DNA of 64,000 bases from CBDCVO01 sp965223085 (GTDB lineage Bacteria; Pseudomonadota; Gammaproteobacteria; Ga0077536), in contig OZ244981.1 of NCBI GenBank assembly GCA_965223085.1, positions 496,001 through 560,000 on the forward strand. Reading direction: 5' to 3'. The position numbers and the translations under genes were made by a program. Under the pieces are notes generated by a model. The model was given only the letters and a program-made list of their open reading frames with translations. It was not told where the DNA came from and ran no database searches. Every line of letters begins with the position of its first letter. Positions within the stretch are counted from its first letter, which is position 1. Of this stretch, positions 53,301 to 61,385 are shown piece by piece.

Positions 53301-56225
53301 TGCTAGCGCTTCCTCGGCGTGGGTGCGCTCCGCGTCCAGCTCGGCTGCCAGGGCCGCGCGTTCGCGTTCGAGCTCGGCCGCCTGTTCCTGTGCTAAAACC
53401 TGGCGTTGTTCATCGCGTTCGCGCGCTAATTCCGCCTCGTGTTCGGCACGCAGCGTCGCAAGTGCCGCATCGAAAGCACGCCTTTCAGCGGCCAATTCTT
53501 GCCGCGCATGGGCCCGTTCGGTCTCGAGTTCTGCCATTAATACCTCACGGTCCTGCGTACTCGCCGACTCCCGCTCCGCCTCTAATGACAACGCCTGAGC
53601 CTCACGCTCTCGACGTAACTCCGCCTCCTGCTCCCTACGTGCCGCCGCTAACTCCTCCTCAAAACAACGCCGCTCCGAATCTATCTCCTCTCGTACCGCC
53701 GTACGCTCCGCGTCTAACTCCTCTAACAATAACTGCCGGTCTCGCTCAACCGCCGCCTCTCCCTCCGCCGCAATACGCTGCCAACGCGCCTCCTGCTCCG
53801 AACGTGCCGCCGCAAGCTCCTCCTCCAAAGCACAACGCTCCGCATACAACTCCTTGCGCATACGCTCTCGCTCCGCGTTGATATCCGCTACCAACGCCAC
53901 CAGCTTGCGCTCACTATCCGCTACATGCTCGCGCTCAATAGCCTCACAACGCGCTATTCGCGCTTGCTCCAACGCCGATTCCTGCTCATCCCGCGCCCGC
54001 GCTATCTCTTCCTCTAATAACTCACGCTCATGACCAAGCTCCTCCCGCATCCGAGCCCGCTCACCATCAAGCTCCGCCAATAATCGCGCCCGCTCCCGCT
54101 CTCGCTCCGCCTCATGCGTACGCGCAAATAACTCCCGCTGCGCCTCACGCTCACTCCCTAAATCACGCTCATGACACGCACGAATCTCCGCTAACTCAGC
54201 TTCCACAGATTCGCGCTCGGCCTGCATTTCTCGACGTATCTGTTCACGTTCGGCGTCCATCTCAGCTTGCAGCGCAGCATGCTGGCGTTCGTTCTCGGCG
54301 GCCCGCGCTTGCGCTAAGACTTGCGCCTGTGACTCACGTTCCCGCTGCAACTCCGCTGCGTGCTCACGGCGAGCGGCGTCTAAGGCGCGACGCTCTTGGG
54401 CGAACTCTTCCCGCATGCGCGCGCGTTCGGCGTCCACTTCAGCGAGCAAGGCAGCGTGGTCTTCTCCGCTAGCACTTGCAGCCTGCGCACGAATTTGCGC
54501 TTGCTCATCACGCAGACGGCGTATTTCCGTTTCGTGCTCCGCATTAACCGCCGCGAGCGCCTCATCAAACGTGCGGCGCTCCTGCGCTAACGTTACTTTC
54601 ATGCGCTCGCGTTCCGCGGCAAGTTCAGTACGGTCTTTTTCGTACTGCGCGCGCCAGGCTTGTTGTTCCCGCTCCAGCCTTCTGCTTTGCTTCTCCAGCC
54701 GGCGCCCGAGTTTCAACAGCTCCTTGCGTTCGGCGCGGATCTCGGCGCGTTTTTCTATTAGGTGTTCACGCAAGCGTATTTCTGCGCTCGCTATCTTGTC
54801 GTTCGCTTGTTCCTCTGCGGTCTCGCGCATGCGCGCCATCGCGACGCGCAGTCGTTCGGCGTACTGCGACTCGCGCTGTTCCAGGGCGATTCTTTTTCGC
54901 TCTAGTATTTCCGCTTTCCGGCTTAAATAAGTGTGCTGCTCTTTGAGCTTCTCCATGCGTTCGATGACTTGATGGCGTAACGAATGATCGATTTCTGCGA
55001 CCCGCGCGTTCACTTGGCGCTCGGCGGCTACTTTGAGTTCGGCAATTGTCGCACTGAGATCTTCGCTGGGGCCGACCGCTGGCGCGGATGGCGCGCGTTG
55101 AGGTAGGTCCGCAGTGCCGATGCTCGCCGTTTCAAACTGTTCCCCCGCTGCGGCTCGGTACGCATCGGGGATAGGCCCGGCGACTAAGTACGCTTCAAAC
55201 CCAATTTCGGCTAATAAATAACAGCCTACTTCTGAATTCGCGATATCGTCGCAGTAGACGACATAAGTAACTTCCGGCTCTAAGATGTTGCGCTTCAGTC
55301 GCAGCAGCGAGATAGGTACATTGATGGCGCCTGGTAGCGAACCACCACTGCCGAAATCATCTTCGTCACGCAAGTCGATCCATTGCGCGCCGGCTGCGAC
55401 CATTTTTTCAGCTTGTTTGAAGGTTGCACGCCTGACGAGCGGCTTGCGTAAGTACTCGTGAAAATACTCCGCCGCAAAACGCATGACTACGCCGTCCGTT
55501 AACATCTTCACTTTCGCATTCGACTGACCGTTGGTGATCAATGCCTCTTCACCGAATCCCGCGCCCGGCACACGGACACCGATTCGATAATCGCGCTCAT
55601 CCAAGCCATGTCGAACAACTTCGGCTGTGCCAGATTTCATGATGTAGTAATAATCTGCAGGCGCGTCTTGCTCGATCAATACCACGCCCGCATCGATGGC
55701 AAATTCCTCCACCTCCGCTAAGATGCGTTGCGCGCTCGCCCGTGGCACATGCGCAAGCACACCAAATGTTAACGCGCGTTCGAGGCCATCCATTTCCTCC
55801 CAATTTTCCAAATGTTTGACTTCGGCTTTGGCGAGCGGTGCGGCGAGTTCCGCCCGGGTGACTTCGCGCTGATAAACTCCCTGAGGAATTTTCATTACCG
55901 TAACCGGTTCCAAGGCTTGTATCTGGACATTTTGCGTAGGGTCGTATATCGGCTCCATTACCGGCCCCGCCGCCGCCGAGACAGTGTCGTTATCCGCACC
56001 CACCTTGGCGATGTGAACAGCACCCTCGATAAGATAGATGACAAAATTGACCGCGTGTCGGGAGCCCACGACCAACTCCGAGGTGTCATAGGTTTGGATT
56101 TCAGCTGCAGCAGCCAGCACCTTGCGGTAGCCGTAGGGCAAATGTTTCAGAGGTTCGAGGATTGCGACCAGTTCATCCGCGCTGGCGCGCGCAGTCCCGT
56201 CGACTTTGTTCTGTTCGGTAGCCAT
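50361..56225 (-). CDS. Giant cNMP-binding / rhodanese / coiled-coil protein
   Basis: 1954 residues from ATG 56225. Residues about 20-130 form a degenerate cyclic-nucleotide-binding fold. Residues about 150-260 form a better one (VLIEQDAPADYYYIMKSGTAEVV, GAGFGEEALIT). Residues about 275-370 form a rhodanese domain (QWIDLRDEDDFGSGGSLPGAIN) with the active-site cysteine in VVYCDDIANSE. From about 410 to 1925 the chain is one charged coiled coil, rich in E, R, A, Q and L in heptads. No signal peptide or membrane helix is seen, so it is cytoplasmic and probably a long filament or tether. A 301-residue stretch occurs twice and a 63-residue unit is in tandem. The cellular role is unknown; a signal-gated cytoskeletal or polar-scaffold role is only inference. 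Confidence 0.9.
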   Translation of the reverse strand: MATEQNKVDGTARASADELVAILEPLKHLPYGYRKVLAAAAEIQTYDTSELVVGSRHAVNFVIYLIEGAVHIAKVGADNDTVSAAAGPVMEPIYDPTQNVQIQALEPVTVMKIPQGVYQREVTRAELAAPLAKAEVKHLENWEEMDGLERALTFGVLAHVPRASAQRILAEVEEFAIDAGVVLIEQDAPADYYYIMKSGTAEVVRHGLDERDYRIGVRVPGAGFGEEALITNGQSNAKVKMLTDGVVMRFAAEYFHEYLRKPLVRRATFKQAEKMVAAGAQWIDLRDEDDFGSGGSLPGAINVPISLLRLKRNILEPEVTYVVYCDDIANSEVGCYLLAEIGFEAYLVAGPIPDAYRAAAGEQFETASIGTADLPQRAPSAPAVGPSEDLSATIAELKVAAERQVNARVAEIDHSLRHQVIERMEKLKEQHTYLSRKAEILERKRIALEQRESQYAERLRVAMARMRETAEEQANDKIASAEIRLREHLIEKRAEIRAERKELLKLGRRLEKQSRRLEREQQAWRAQYEKDRTELAAERERMKVTLAQERRTFDEALAAVNAEHETEIRRLRDEQAQIRAQAASASGEDHAALLAEVDAERARMREEFAQERRALDAARREHAAELQRERESQAQVLAQARAAENERQHAALQAEMDAEREQIRREMQAERESVEAELAEIRACHERDLGSEREAQRELFARTHEAERERERARLLAELDGERARMREELGHERELLEEEIARARDEQESALEQARIARCEAIEREHVADSERKLVALVADINAERERMRKELYAERCALEEELAAARSEQEARWQRIAAEGEAAVERDRQLLLEELDAERTAVREEIDSERRCFEEELAAARREQEAELRREREAQALSLEAERESASTQDREVLMAELETERAHARQELAAERRAFDAALATLRAEHEAELARERDEQRQVLAQEQAAELERERAALAAELDAERTHAEEALAQERRAVAEELATLRAEHEAELARERDEQRQALAQEQAAEFEGERAALAAELDAERTHAEEALAQERRAVAEELATLRAEHEAELARERDEQRQALAQEQAAESERLRAALQAEIAAERAQLRAENEQERRELDAELANIRADHEAAIRQEREARLQSLEQDFSDEGEQKHAVLQAEIDAERADLRAEIEQERRTLTAELTRARHEQEDALRAEFGTGRERMRQQLYAERLELEEELSAMRDEHLHAVEQDDAAERARRQAELEADLKAERRRAEEALQQERRAFDEALATRRAEHEAELQRVRDAQEQALAEEIAADGERRREALAVELEAETARARGALEQERREVEQELASLRVEHEAELQRERERHEQMLAQAHTEESERQLAALAKELDAERMQTREAQAQTRREFNDELAQRRAEHAAELQRERESQAQVLAQARAAENERQHAALQAEMDAEREQIRREMQAERESVEAELAEIRACHERDLGSEREAQRELFARTHEAERERERARLLAELDGERARMREELGHERELLEEEIARARDEQESALEQARIARCEAIEREHVADSERKLVALVADINAERERMRKELYAERCALEEELAAARSEQEARWQRIAAEGEAAVERDRQLLLEELDAERTAVREEIDSERRCFEEELAAARREQEAELRREREAQALSLEAERESASTQDREVLMAELETERAHARQELAAERRAFDAELVKIRTEHQTKLQQERDAHQQWLAEQQPTAETGNAPMPRETHAQERAKMLAAIEAERAQMHDNIAEMRAAFETEMATMRAQQETELQREREAYRQSMETRLAEERQSLEASIIEEQAQIANELGLGDAAQSSVDQLELNDEEQDILAKAIEYERARYEEALEAERAHVAKAIDEEKAAMEREFAEQSHMMQEAFARRHREIERVAAQRVNHLVEEKYRELLDQFVKMGEQVPNFDPATLQVSDVNDATSAPDAHHRKSQ
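51143..52043. repeat. 901-bp direct repeat, copy 1 (inside the giant gene)
   Basis: As far as I compared by eye, this block is identical to 53465-54365; translated copies are identical over about 300 residues. The offset is 2322 bp (774 codons), so reading frame is kept. Confidence 0.92.
52999..53464. repeat. 189-bp tandem repeat (63-residue unit), about 2.5 copies
   Basis: Units start at 52999, 53188 and 53377, each beginning GCCGCCTG. They encode a 63-residue (nine-heptad) unit containing LATLRAEHEAELARERDEQR. The third copy is cut off where the 901-bp block starts at 53465. Confidence 0.9.
53465..54365. repeat. 901-bp direct repeat, copy 2 (inside the giant gene)
   Basis: Second copy of the block at 51143-52043. 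Similarity starts at CCGCATCGAAAGC and stops at TGCTC; sequence on both sides then differs between copies, giving sharp borders. Confidence 0.92.
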
Positions 56226-56743
56226 TTTATGTTTTTCCCGCTTCCACGTTGGTCCTGGGTCTTGGTATAGAATTACGCAGCGCCACAAGAGTCGGCGCTT
56301 AGGTACAGCGTGCATATTGCGTCGCCAGCATAATCACATTGCCGCAGCGGCGTGATTGCATCGCTAACGAAACGCGGGCGCGACGCAAACTTTTACATTA
56401 GCTGCGTTCGCGGGGTCCAATGCCTGACTGAACCAGGTTTATTATTTTGCGTACTTTTCAGTGTGCTAAGTTTAACCTGGGAGTGAAGCCTTAATCTGAA
56501 CAATATCTGAACAAATACAAAGGATTTTTTGATGTTCTCACCACATTGAAATGACCGCCCGCGAGGTGCACATGCCGCCTCAGGCCGGCGCCGCTCGGTA
56601 GCCACGACCTGCCGTGCTGGGTCGCGAGCGCAAACCTTCCGCGCTCGCCGACCGCGACGCGGCTCCGGCGCGCAAAACCTTATCAACGATGCTGCTACTC
56701 ACAGATCGCGCATGACGATTCGATGCTTAGGAAAACGCAACTA
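56226..56743. other. Divergent intergenic region between the giant gene and psd
   Basis: No gene is supported. A strong ribosome-site-like AAAGGA (56517-56522) precedes ATG 56532, but that frame ends after five codons (MFSPH). The 56570-56690 part is GC-rich without coding pattern. AT-rich stretches at 56435-56530 may carry the psd promoter. Confidence 0.35.
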
Positions 56744-57634
56744 ATGGCCGCGCAGGGTGTTCCAGCAAAACTCGGCAGATTTTGGGACCGGGCTTACATT
56801 CGCGCGCAGCGCCTACTACCGCAACAATTCGTGTCCCTGTCCGCAGGAAAGCTCGCGCGCGCTGAGACGGGTGTCATCAAGCAGTTGCTAATTAGGCTCT
56901 TTTGCGCCCGATACCAGGTGGATTTAGACGACGCGGCGCGGCAAAAAATTCACGAATACAAATCATTCAACGACTTTTTTACCCGCGAACTGAAGCCTGA
57001 CGCGCGACCGTTAGCACCGGACCCGAGAGACATCATCGCGCCCGCGGACGGGGTCGTGAGTCAAGCAGGTCTCATTAAAGAAGGCACCTTGATCCACGCT
57101 AAAGGTCACGAATACTTTGCCGTCGATCTTGTCGGCGGCGAAATATCAACCGGTCAACGCTTGCGCAGCGGATCGTTCGCCACCGTCTACCTCGCCCCCA
57201 GTAGCTATCACCGCGTACACGCGCCTGTCTCTGGGCACATCCGAGCGGTACAACACGTCCCCGGTTCACTGTTATCTGTTAATGAGCGCACAACGCACCT
57301 CGTGCCGGAGCTATTTCGTGTCAACGAACGCGTGGTCGTGCAGATCGAAACCCCCAAGGGATTGATGATCGTTATCATGGTGGGTGCGTTATTAGTGGGC
57401 TCGATGGAACTCACGTTTTGCGGCTTGCCGTTACATCCTCGCAAGGGTCCCTTAGAGATCATGTTACCGCCCGAGGGCATCGCGATTGAACGCGGAGAAG
57501 AATTGGGGCGCTTTAACATGGGTTCGACCGTCATCATGCTCGCTGAACCCGGCGCCATCGTCTTCAACCATCTATTGCTGCGTCCCGGTGCGGCGCTGCG
57601 CGTCGGCGCGCCGATCGGCCGTTTCGTGAGATAA
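56744..57634 (+). CDS. psd: Phosphatidylserine decarboxylase proenzyme
   Basis: A 296-residue (303 from the upstream ATG 56723) proenzyme making phosphatidylethanolamine at the inner membrane. Family blocks are YKSFNDFFTRELKPDARPL, IIAPADGVVSQAG, the SGSFATVYLAPSSYHRVHAP catalytic aspartate/histidine region, VGALLVGSMELTF and the self-cleavage motif in GRFNMGSTVIML, where cleavage before the serine yields the pyruvoyl group. I prefer ATG 56744 because AGGA lies 11 nt upstream of it; ATG 56723 has no ribosome site. It converges on the heparinase-like gene, 33 bp away. Confidence 0.94.
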   Translation: MAAQGVPAKLGRFWDRAYIRAQRLLPQQFVSLSAGKLARAETGVIKQLLIRLFCARYQVDLDDAARQKIHEYKSFNDFFTRELKPDARPLAPDPRDIIAPADGVVSQAGLIKEGTLIHAKGHEYFAVDLVGGEISTGQRLRSGSFATVYLAPSSYHRVHAPVSGHIRAVQHVPGSLLSVNERTTHLVPELFRVNERVVVQIETPKGLMIVIMVGALLVGSMELTFCGLPLHPRKGPLEIMLPPEGIAIERGEELGRFNMGSTVIMLAEPGAIVFNHLLLRPGAALRVGAPIGRFVR

Positions 57635-57667
57635 ACCGCCGCGCTTTTAGTCCTGCGATGTCGGTTG

Positions 57668-59890
57668 CTATGGCGTGATGCCGGGTTCGATTACGAATGT
57701 TCGCAGGCCGCTCGGCTGCTGTATTTTCACTTCGACTTGGTCTTGTGCAGGCCTAAAATGCAAGCCGGTAGTACGCTGACCACCCGTGATTTCGCAACCG
57801 AAACCACCCCCTTCATGTGGCGTGGCATGGACTTCGATTTCATCGGTGTCAGCGCGCAAACGCGGCACCATGACGACGAGAAAATTGTCTTCATAGTTAT
57901 CGCCAGCAGGGGAAATTTCCACTCGCCAAGCTCCCGGTTCGACGTTGGGTTTTTTTTGCGCGGTCTTCCGTATCCCGCCTTGTTCGTCGAAGTTCTGCCC
58001 GTCAACAAAATATTCAAAGCCCGGGCCGCCTATCATATTGACGACGGCGTTACGCGGCCACAGAACGTGCCCCTGCAATATGCCTCCCGCGCGGCCTCGC
58101 CCGCCACCGGCTTCGATCGCGACCCTAAATCCGTCCGCGCTCAGCACAGGTTCGTTAATGGTATGGAGTAGCCACGTTTTGCGAAACGATGCCGTCGTTG
58201 CGATGACTTGATCGAAAACCACGACCACATCGTTAACCCGATCGTAGACAAATATTCGTGTCAGCTTTTCTACCCGGCGCGTACGGTGGGAAAACGTGCC
58301 TTTGCCAGATAAATGGTTCGTATAAGCGGGGGTAAGATCCGCTACGAACACGGATAAACCGTGCTGTTCGAACCGCGCTTTAATAGCACCAGTATGGTAG
58401 ATCTCGCGTTTATTCTCCCATTCAGCGCGATCGAGCGGCGCGGCTTCGATACTCCAACCAGAGCCTACGCGCCTTTGTCCACCGTCGTTCGCAATACTCC
58501 GCGCAGGTTTTTCATTCCCCGCTGGGATCGGGATCACATCGCGGGGATCCCTAACGACGAGTGTATTGTGCGCAATAGTCTGATAACTATAATTCATATG
58601 GTGGTCCGACCCGTATTTCGGCCCATATAAACCACTGTCGATCGCTAATGCGCCACCTTTGTAGATCGTAAACGCGCCTTGATCCAAGTGCATGTGCGAC
58701 CAATAATTATCGCCTGCTTTGAACGTTACGTAAGTTGCTCGATCCCCCCAAGTACTGCGTCCGACAAACAGGCCGAGGCCATCGAAAAACCTAGTCAAGG
58801 GTAGGCGTTCAATGGCTTGCGAGTCATGCAAGCTCGAATCAGGCAACGGTCCCCAAGGCCAAGCAGTCGGTGTCACTGCCGGCGCGCGCGCGCGCCTTAA
58901 ACTAAACCCAGCCGCGTGGTGAAATTTAATCGCTAAGGGAATTTGGTCCGGAACTGCCCGGTCAAAAAAGCCTGCGTCCCCCCAACGAAAATCGGTTCCA
59001 TCAGGACGCGTCCGGTAGATGAGAAACTCAAGAAAACCCGCGATCCCCGCTACGCGTGAAAACAGATCCTCACCAGTGCCCCGTGCCCATAACGCCGGGA
59101 TCTGATACACGGCTTGCCCAATTCCAATGCCAATATATTCCCCGCCTTCATGCCATCCGCCGTTAGACCCCATGATCTGATTCCAAACAGGCAACATACG
59201 GCGGTGCAAATAATCGTAGGTAAATCGCATCGCCGATTCGGCCTGGGGTGCATCTTGGTAAACCGCAATAACACACGCTACCAGCGCTTGCAGCGGACTG
59301 TTGTACAAATAGACGTTATACGGTGAAAGCCGCTCCTCGCGGATCCGACCGACGATGTAATCACACCCCTCGATCGCTTTGTCACGCAAGGCGTAGCGCT
59401 GCGCCGAGGACCAATGATCATAGAGCCAGTCGTAGGCGACGGCGATCGGTTTTACCTGTTGGTGGCCCCGCCATTCGAATTCGAGCGCCATCAACTGCGC
59501 GTGCAACTTTTCTAGGTTTTGACTACCAGGATCGACAAACGCCATCAAGGTACGGGAATCGAATACTTCATTTTCTGCTTGTGCACGGCGTCGATGCTGG
59601 TCGAAAAATTTTGGGTTTTCCTCAAGAATTCTCGCGATGTCTGCGGCCGAAGGCGCTGGAAGCCGAGGATGCTGGCGGCGAAAATTTGCAATGCTTACCG
59701 CGGGCAAATCCTCGCCGGACACCAAGGTCGGGAGCCGCGTCTCGTCGAGACGACGCTCCCGGGGACGGTTCTGGGCCATCCACATCAACAAGCCTCCCAC
59801 TGCAACCATGGCAACGAATAATAGGATCCAGCGACGTTTGCTACGTTTTGCGGCTGCTTGTTTTGAGCGCCGTGTTCGTTGACGCGTCAT
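57668..59890 (-). CDS. Heparinase II/III-like polysaccharide-acting protein
   Basis: A 740-residue protein with an N-terminal membrane anchor (RWILLFVAMVAVGGLLMWMA, about residues 21-40) and the rest outside the cytoplasm. A helical toroid domain is followed by the heparinase II/III C-terminal beta domain: NYWSHMHLDQGAFTIYKGG, GLYGPKYGSDHHMNYSYQTI, AHNTLVVRDPRDVI. The conserved histidines and tyrosines of the lyase site are present. Such proteins cleave acidic polysaccharides and appear in exopolysaccharide or alginate loci. Its start overlaps the end of oxyR by 50 nt on the same strand, so the genes may be coupled, although a functional link to peroxide sensing is not obvious. Confidence 0.86.
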   Translation of the reverse strand: MTRQRTRRSKQAAAKRSKRRWILLFVAMVAVGGLLMWMAQNRPRERRLDETRLPTLVSGEDLPAVSIANFRRQHPRLPAPSAADIARILEENPKFFDQHRRRAQAENEVFDSRTLMAFVDPGSQNLEKLHAQLMALEFEWRGHQQVKPIAVAYDWLYDHWSSAQRYALRDKAIEGCDYIVGRIREERLSPYNVYLYNSPLQALVACVIAVYQDAPQAESAMRFTYDYLHRRMLPVWNQIMGSNGGWHEGGEYIGIGIGQAVYQIPALWARGTGEDLFSRVAGIAGFLEFLIYRTRPDGTDFRWGDAGFFDRAVPDQIPLAIKFHHAAGFSLRRARAPAVTPTAWPWGPLPDSSLHDSQAIERLPLTRFFDGLGLFVGRSTWGDRATYVTFKAGDNYWSHMHLDQGAFTIYKGGALAIDSGLYGPKYGSDHHMNYSYQTIAHNTLVVRDPRDVIPIPAGNEKPARSIANDGGQRRVGSGWSIEAAPLDRAEWENKREIYHTGAIKARFEQHGLSVFVADLTPAYTNHLSGKGTFSHRTRRVEKLTRIFVYDRVNDVVVVFDQVIATTASFRKTWLLHTINEPVLSADGFRVAIEAGGGRGRAGGILQGHVLWPRNAVVNMIGGPGFEYFVDGQNFDEQGGIRKTAQKKPNVEPGAWRVEISPAGDNYEDNFLVVMVPRLRADTDEIEVHATPHEGGGFGCEITGGQRTTGLHFRPAQDQVEVKIQQPSGLRTFVIEPGITP

Positions 59891-60788
59891 TGCCCTTCTT
59901 TACGCTTCGTATTTTTGTAAAAAATTCCCCGAGTAATTTGAATTCCTCGGCCCTGCGGCTACCTTGACGCCAAGCGAGCCCGATCGTGCGATAGCTTTCG
60001 GTCGCTAGGGGATAAAGCCTAACGCGCGTATTCTTCAACAAAGTCGAGCCCCTGGCCATTTCGGGTAGAAATGTGACGCCAAGATCAGCATCGACCATTT
60101 CTACCAAGGTCAGTAGACTGCTCGCGGCGAAACGTTGCACTTTTTGTGTATTGCGGATCCGACACGCTGCCAAAGCATGCTCGCGCAGGCAGTGGCCATC
60201 TTCGAGCAGCAAAATACTGTCTTCGTCGAGGCGACTAAAGCGATAGTTGTGCGGATCGATCCGTTTGGTTTCGGGATGCGTTGCCAGCAAGAACCGATCA
60301 CGAAATAGCGGCATGGTCTCGACACTACGCATCGACCACGGTAGCGCCAATAGAAGCACATCGAGCTCACCTTCAAGCAAACGCTGGTAAATTTGCTGCG
60401 TCTGATCCTCGACCAGATAGAGACACAATGCCGGATAGCGACGACGTAATTTTGGCAACGAAATCGGGAGCAAAAAAGGCGCGATTGTCGGGATCACGCC
60501 GAGACGCAGCGCGCCCGCCAGCGGTGCCTCCTGTGCTTGCGTTGTCTCGACCAAGCTCTCCACATCCTGGATCACCAAACGCGCCTTAGCGGCGACTTCT
60601 TGACCGATCGCCGAGATCGTCACATTACGCTTCGTGCGATCGACAAGTTGCACCCCCAGCCGGTTTTCGAGCTCCTGTATCGCGTTGCTGAACGCCGACT
60701 GCGAGATAAAACATGCCGCCGCCGCGCGCCCGAAGTGGCGCGTTTCGGTGAGCGCAACGAAATAGCGAAGCTGTTTTATCGTGGGCAA
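59841..60788 (-). CDS. oxyR: Hydrogen-peroxide-inducible regulator OxyR
   Basis: A 315-residue LysR-family regulator. The N-terminal helix-turn-helix is IKQLRYFVALTETRHFGRAA to QELENRLGVQLVDR. The redox pair is cysteine 200 (LLLEDGHCLREHAL) and cysteine 209 (AACR), with the same spacing as C199/C208 of E. coli OxyR. It senses peroxide through this disulfide and activates defence genes. It is divergent from dps, a classical target, and from the peroxiredoxin-glutaredoxin gene after it. Confidence 0.94.
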   Translation of the reverse strand: MPTIKQLRYFVALTETRHFGRAAAACFISQSAFSNAIQELENRLGVQLVDRTKRNVTISAIGQEVAAKARLVIQDVESLVETTQAQEAPLAGALRLGVIPTIAPFLLPISLPKLRRRYPALCLYLVEDQTQQIYQRLLEGELDVLLLALPWSMRSVETMPLFRDRFLLATHPETKRIDPHNYRFSRLDEDSILLLEDGHCLREHALAACRIRNTQKVQRFAASSLLTLVEMVDADLGVTFLPEMARGSTLLKNTRVRLYPLATESYRTIGLAWRQGSRRAEEFKLLGEFFTKIRSVKKGNDASTNTALKTSSRKT

Positions 60789-60890
60789 GTTATTATCTAT
60801 ATAATCGATTAATCTAATCTATATATACCATTTTATAAAACGACAAACAATTTCTATAATTATTCTCTCGTTACACGTGGAGACAGAATC
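60789..60890. promoter_or_regulatory. oxyR/dps divergent control region with probable OxyR site
   Basis: Two exact ATCTATATA direct repeats (60795-60803 and 60817-60825) are 22 bp apart, two helical turns, with ATCGAT between them. This is consistent with OxyR tetramer half-sites but is not the full consensus. The dps promoter has a perfect -10, TATAAT, at 60855-60860 and a poor -35, as expected for an activated promoter. GGAG lies 8 nt before ATG 60891. Confidence 0.5.
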
Positions 60891-61358
60891 ATGGCACCTA
60901 AGTCAGGCATAGCGACCGCTGACCGTGACCGCATCGCAGACGGTTTGGCGCAACTCCTCGCGGATAGCTACACGCTCTATTTGAAGACCCACAATTATCA
61001 TTGGAATGTTCAGGGTCCGTTGTTTAACACCTTGCACTTGATGTTTGAGAAGCACTACACCGAACTCGCCACCGCGATAGATGAAATCGCCGAACGCATT
61101 CGCTCACTTGGTGTAAAGGCGCCAGGTTCCTATCGCGAATTCGCGGCACTCACGTCGATCCAGGAGGCCCGCGGGGATGAATCTGCGGAGAACATGATTC
61201 GCGAGCTGCTCACCGGGCAAGAGACGATCGCGCACGCGGCGCGCAACGTCGTTCCGATCGCAGCAGACGCGCACGATGAACCCACAGTGGATCTGCTTAC
61301 CCAACGTATGCAAATTCATGAAAAAAATGCCTGGATGCTACGCAGCATGCTGGCCTAA
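60891..61358 (+). CDS. dps: Dps-family DNA-binding ferritin-like protein
   Basis: A 155-residue mini-ferritin. The ferroxidase-centre region is THNYHWNVQGPLFNTLHLMF then EKHYTELATAIDEIAERIR, with histidines, aspartate and glutamate in family positions. The C-terminal helix ends IHEKNAWMLRSML. It forms dodecamers that oxidise and store Fe(II) with H2O2 and protect DNA. It is first in a two-gene unit with the peroxiredoxin-glutaredoxin gene (27-nt gap) and is divergent from oxyR. Confidence 0.95.
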   Translation: MAPKSGIATADRDRIADGLAQLLADSYTLYLKTHNYHWNVQGPLFNTLHLMFEKHYTELATAIDEIAERIRSLGVKAPGSYREFAALTSIQEARGDESAENMIRELLTGQETIAHAARNVVPIAADAHDEPTVDLLTQRMQIHEKNAWMLRSMLA

Positions 61359-61385
61359 TCACGACAGCTAGATTGAGGAAAAACC

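Noticed and set aside
52862..53881. Long proline/arginine-rich plus-strand open frames opposite the giant gene
   Set aside because: They are mirror frames of the E/R/A-rich coiled-coil coding strand, repeat with the 901-bp block and have no ribosome sites.
51143..54365. Regular repeats as a CRISPR array
   Set aside because: Units are 189 bp and 901 bp, coding and contiguous without unique spacers; no cas genes are present.
56532..56549. Five-codon leader peptide (MFSPH) with a strong AAAGGA site before psd
   Set aside because: No attenuator hairpins or regulatory codons are evident and it is about 200 bp from psd; not enough to call a leader peptide.
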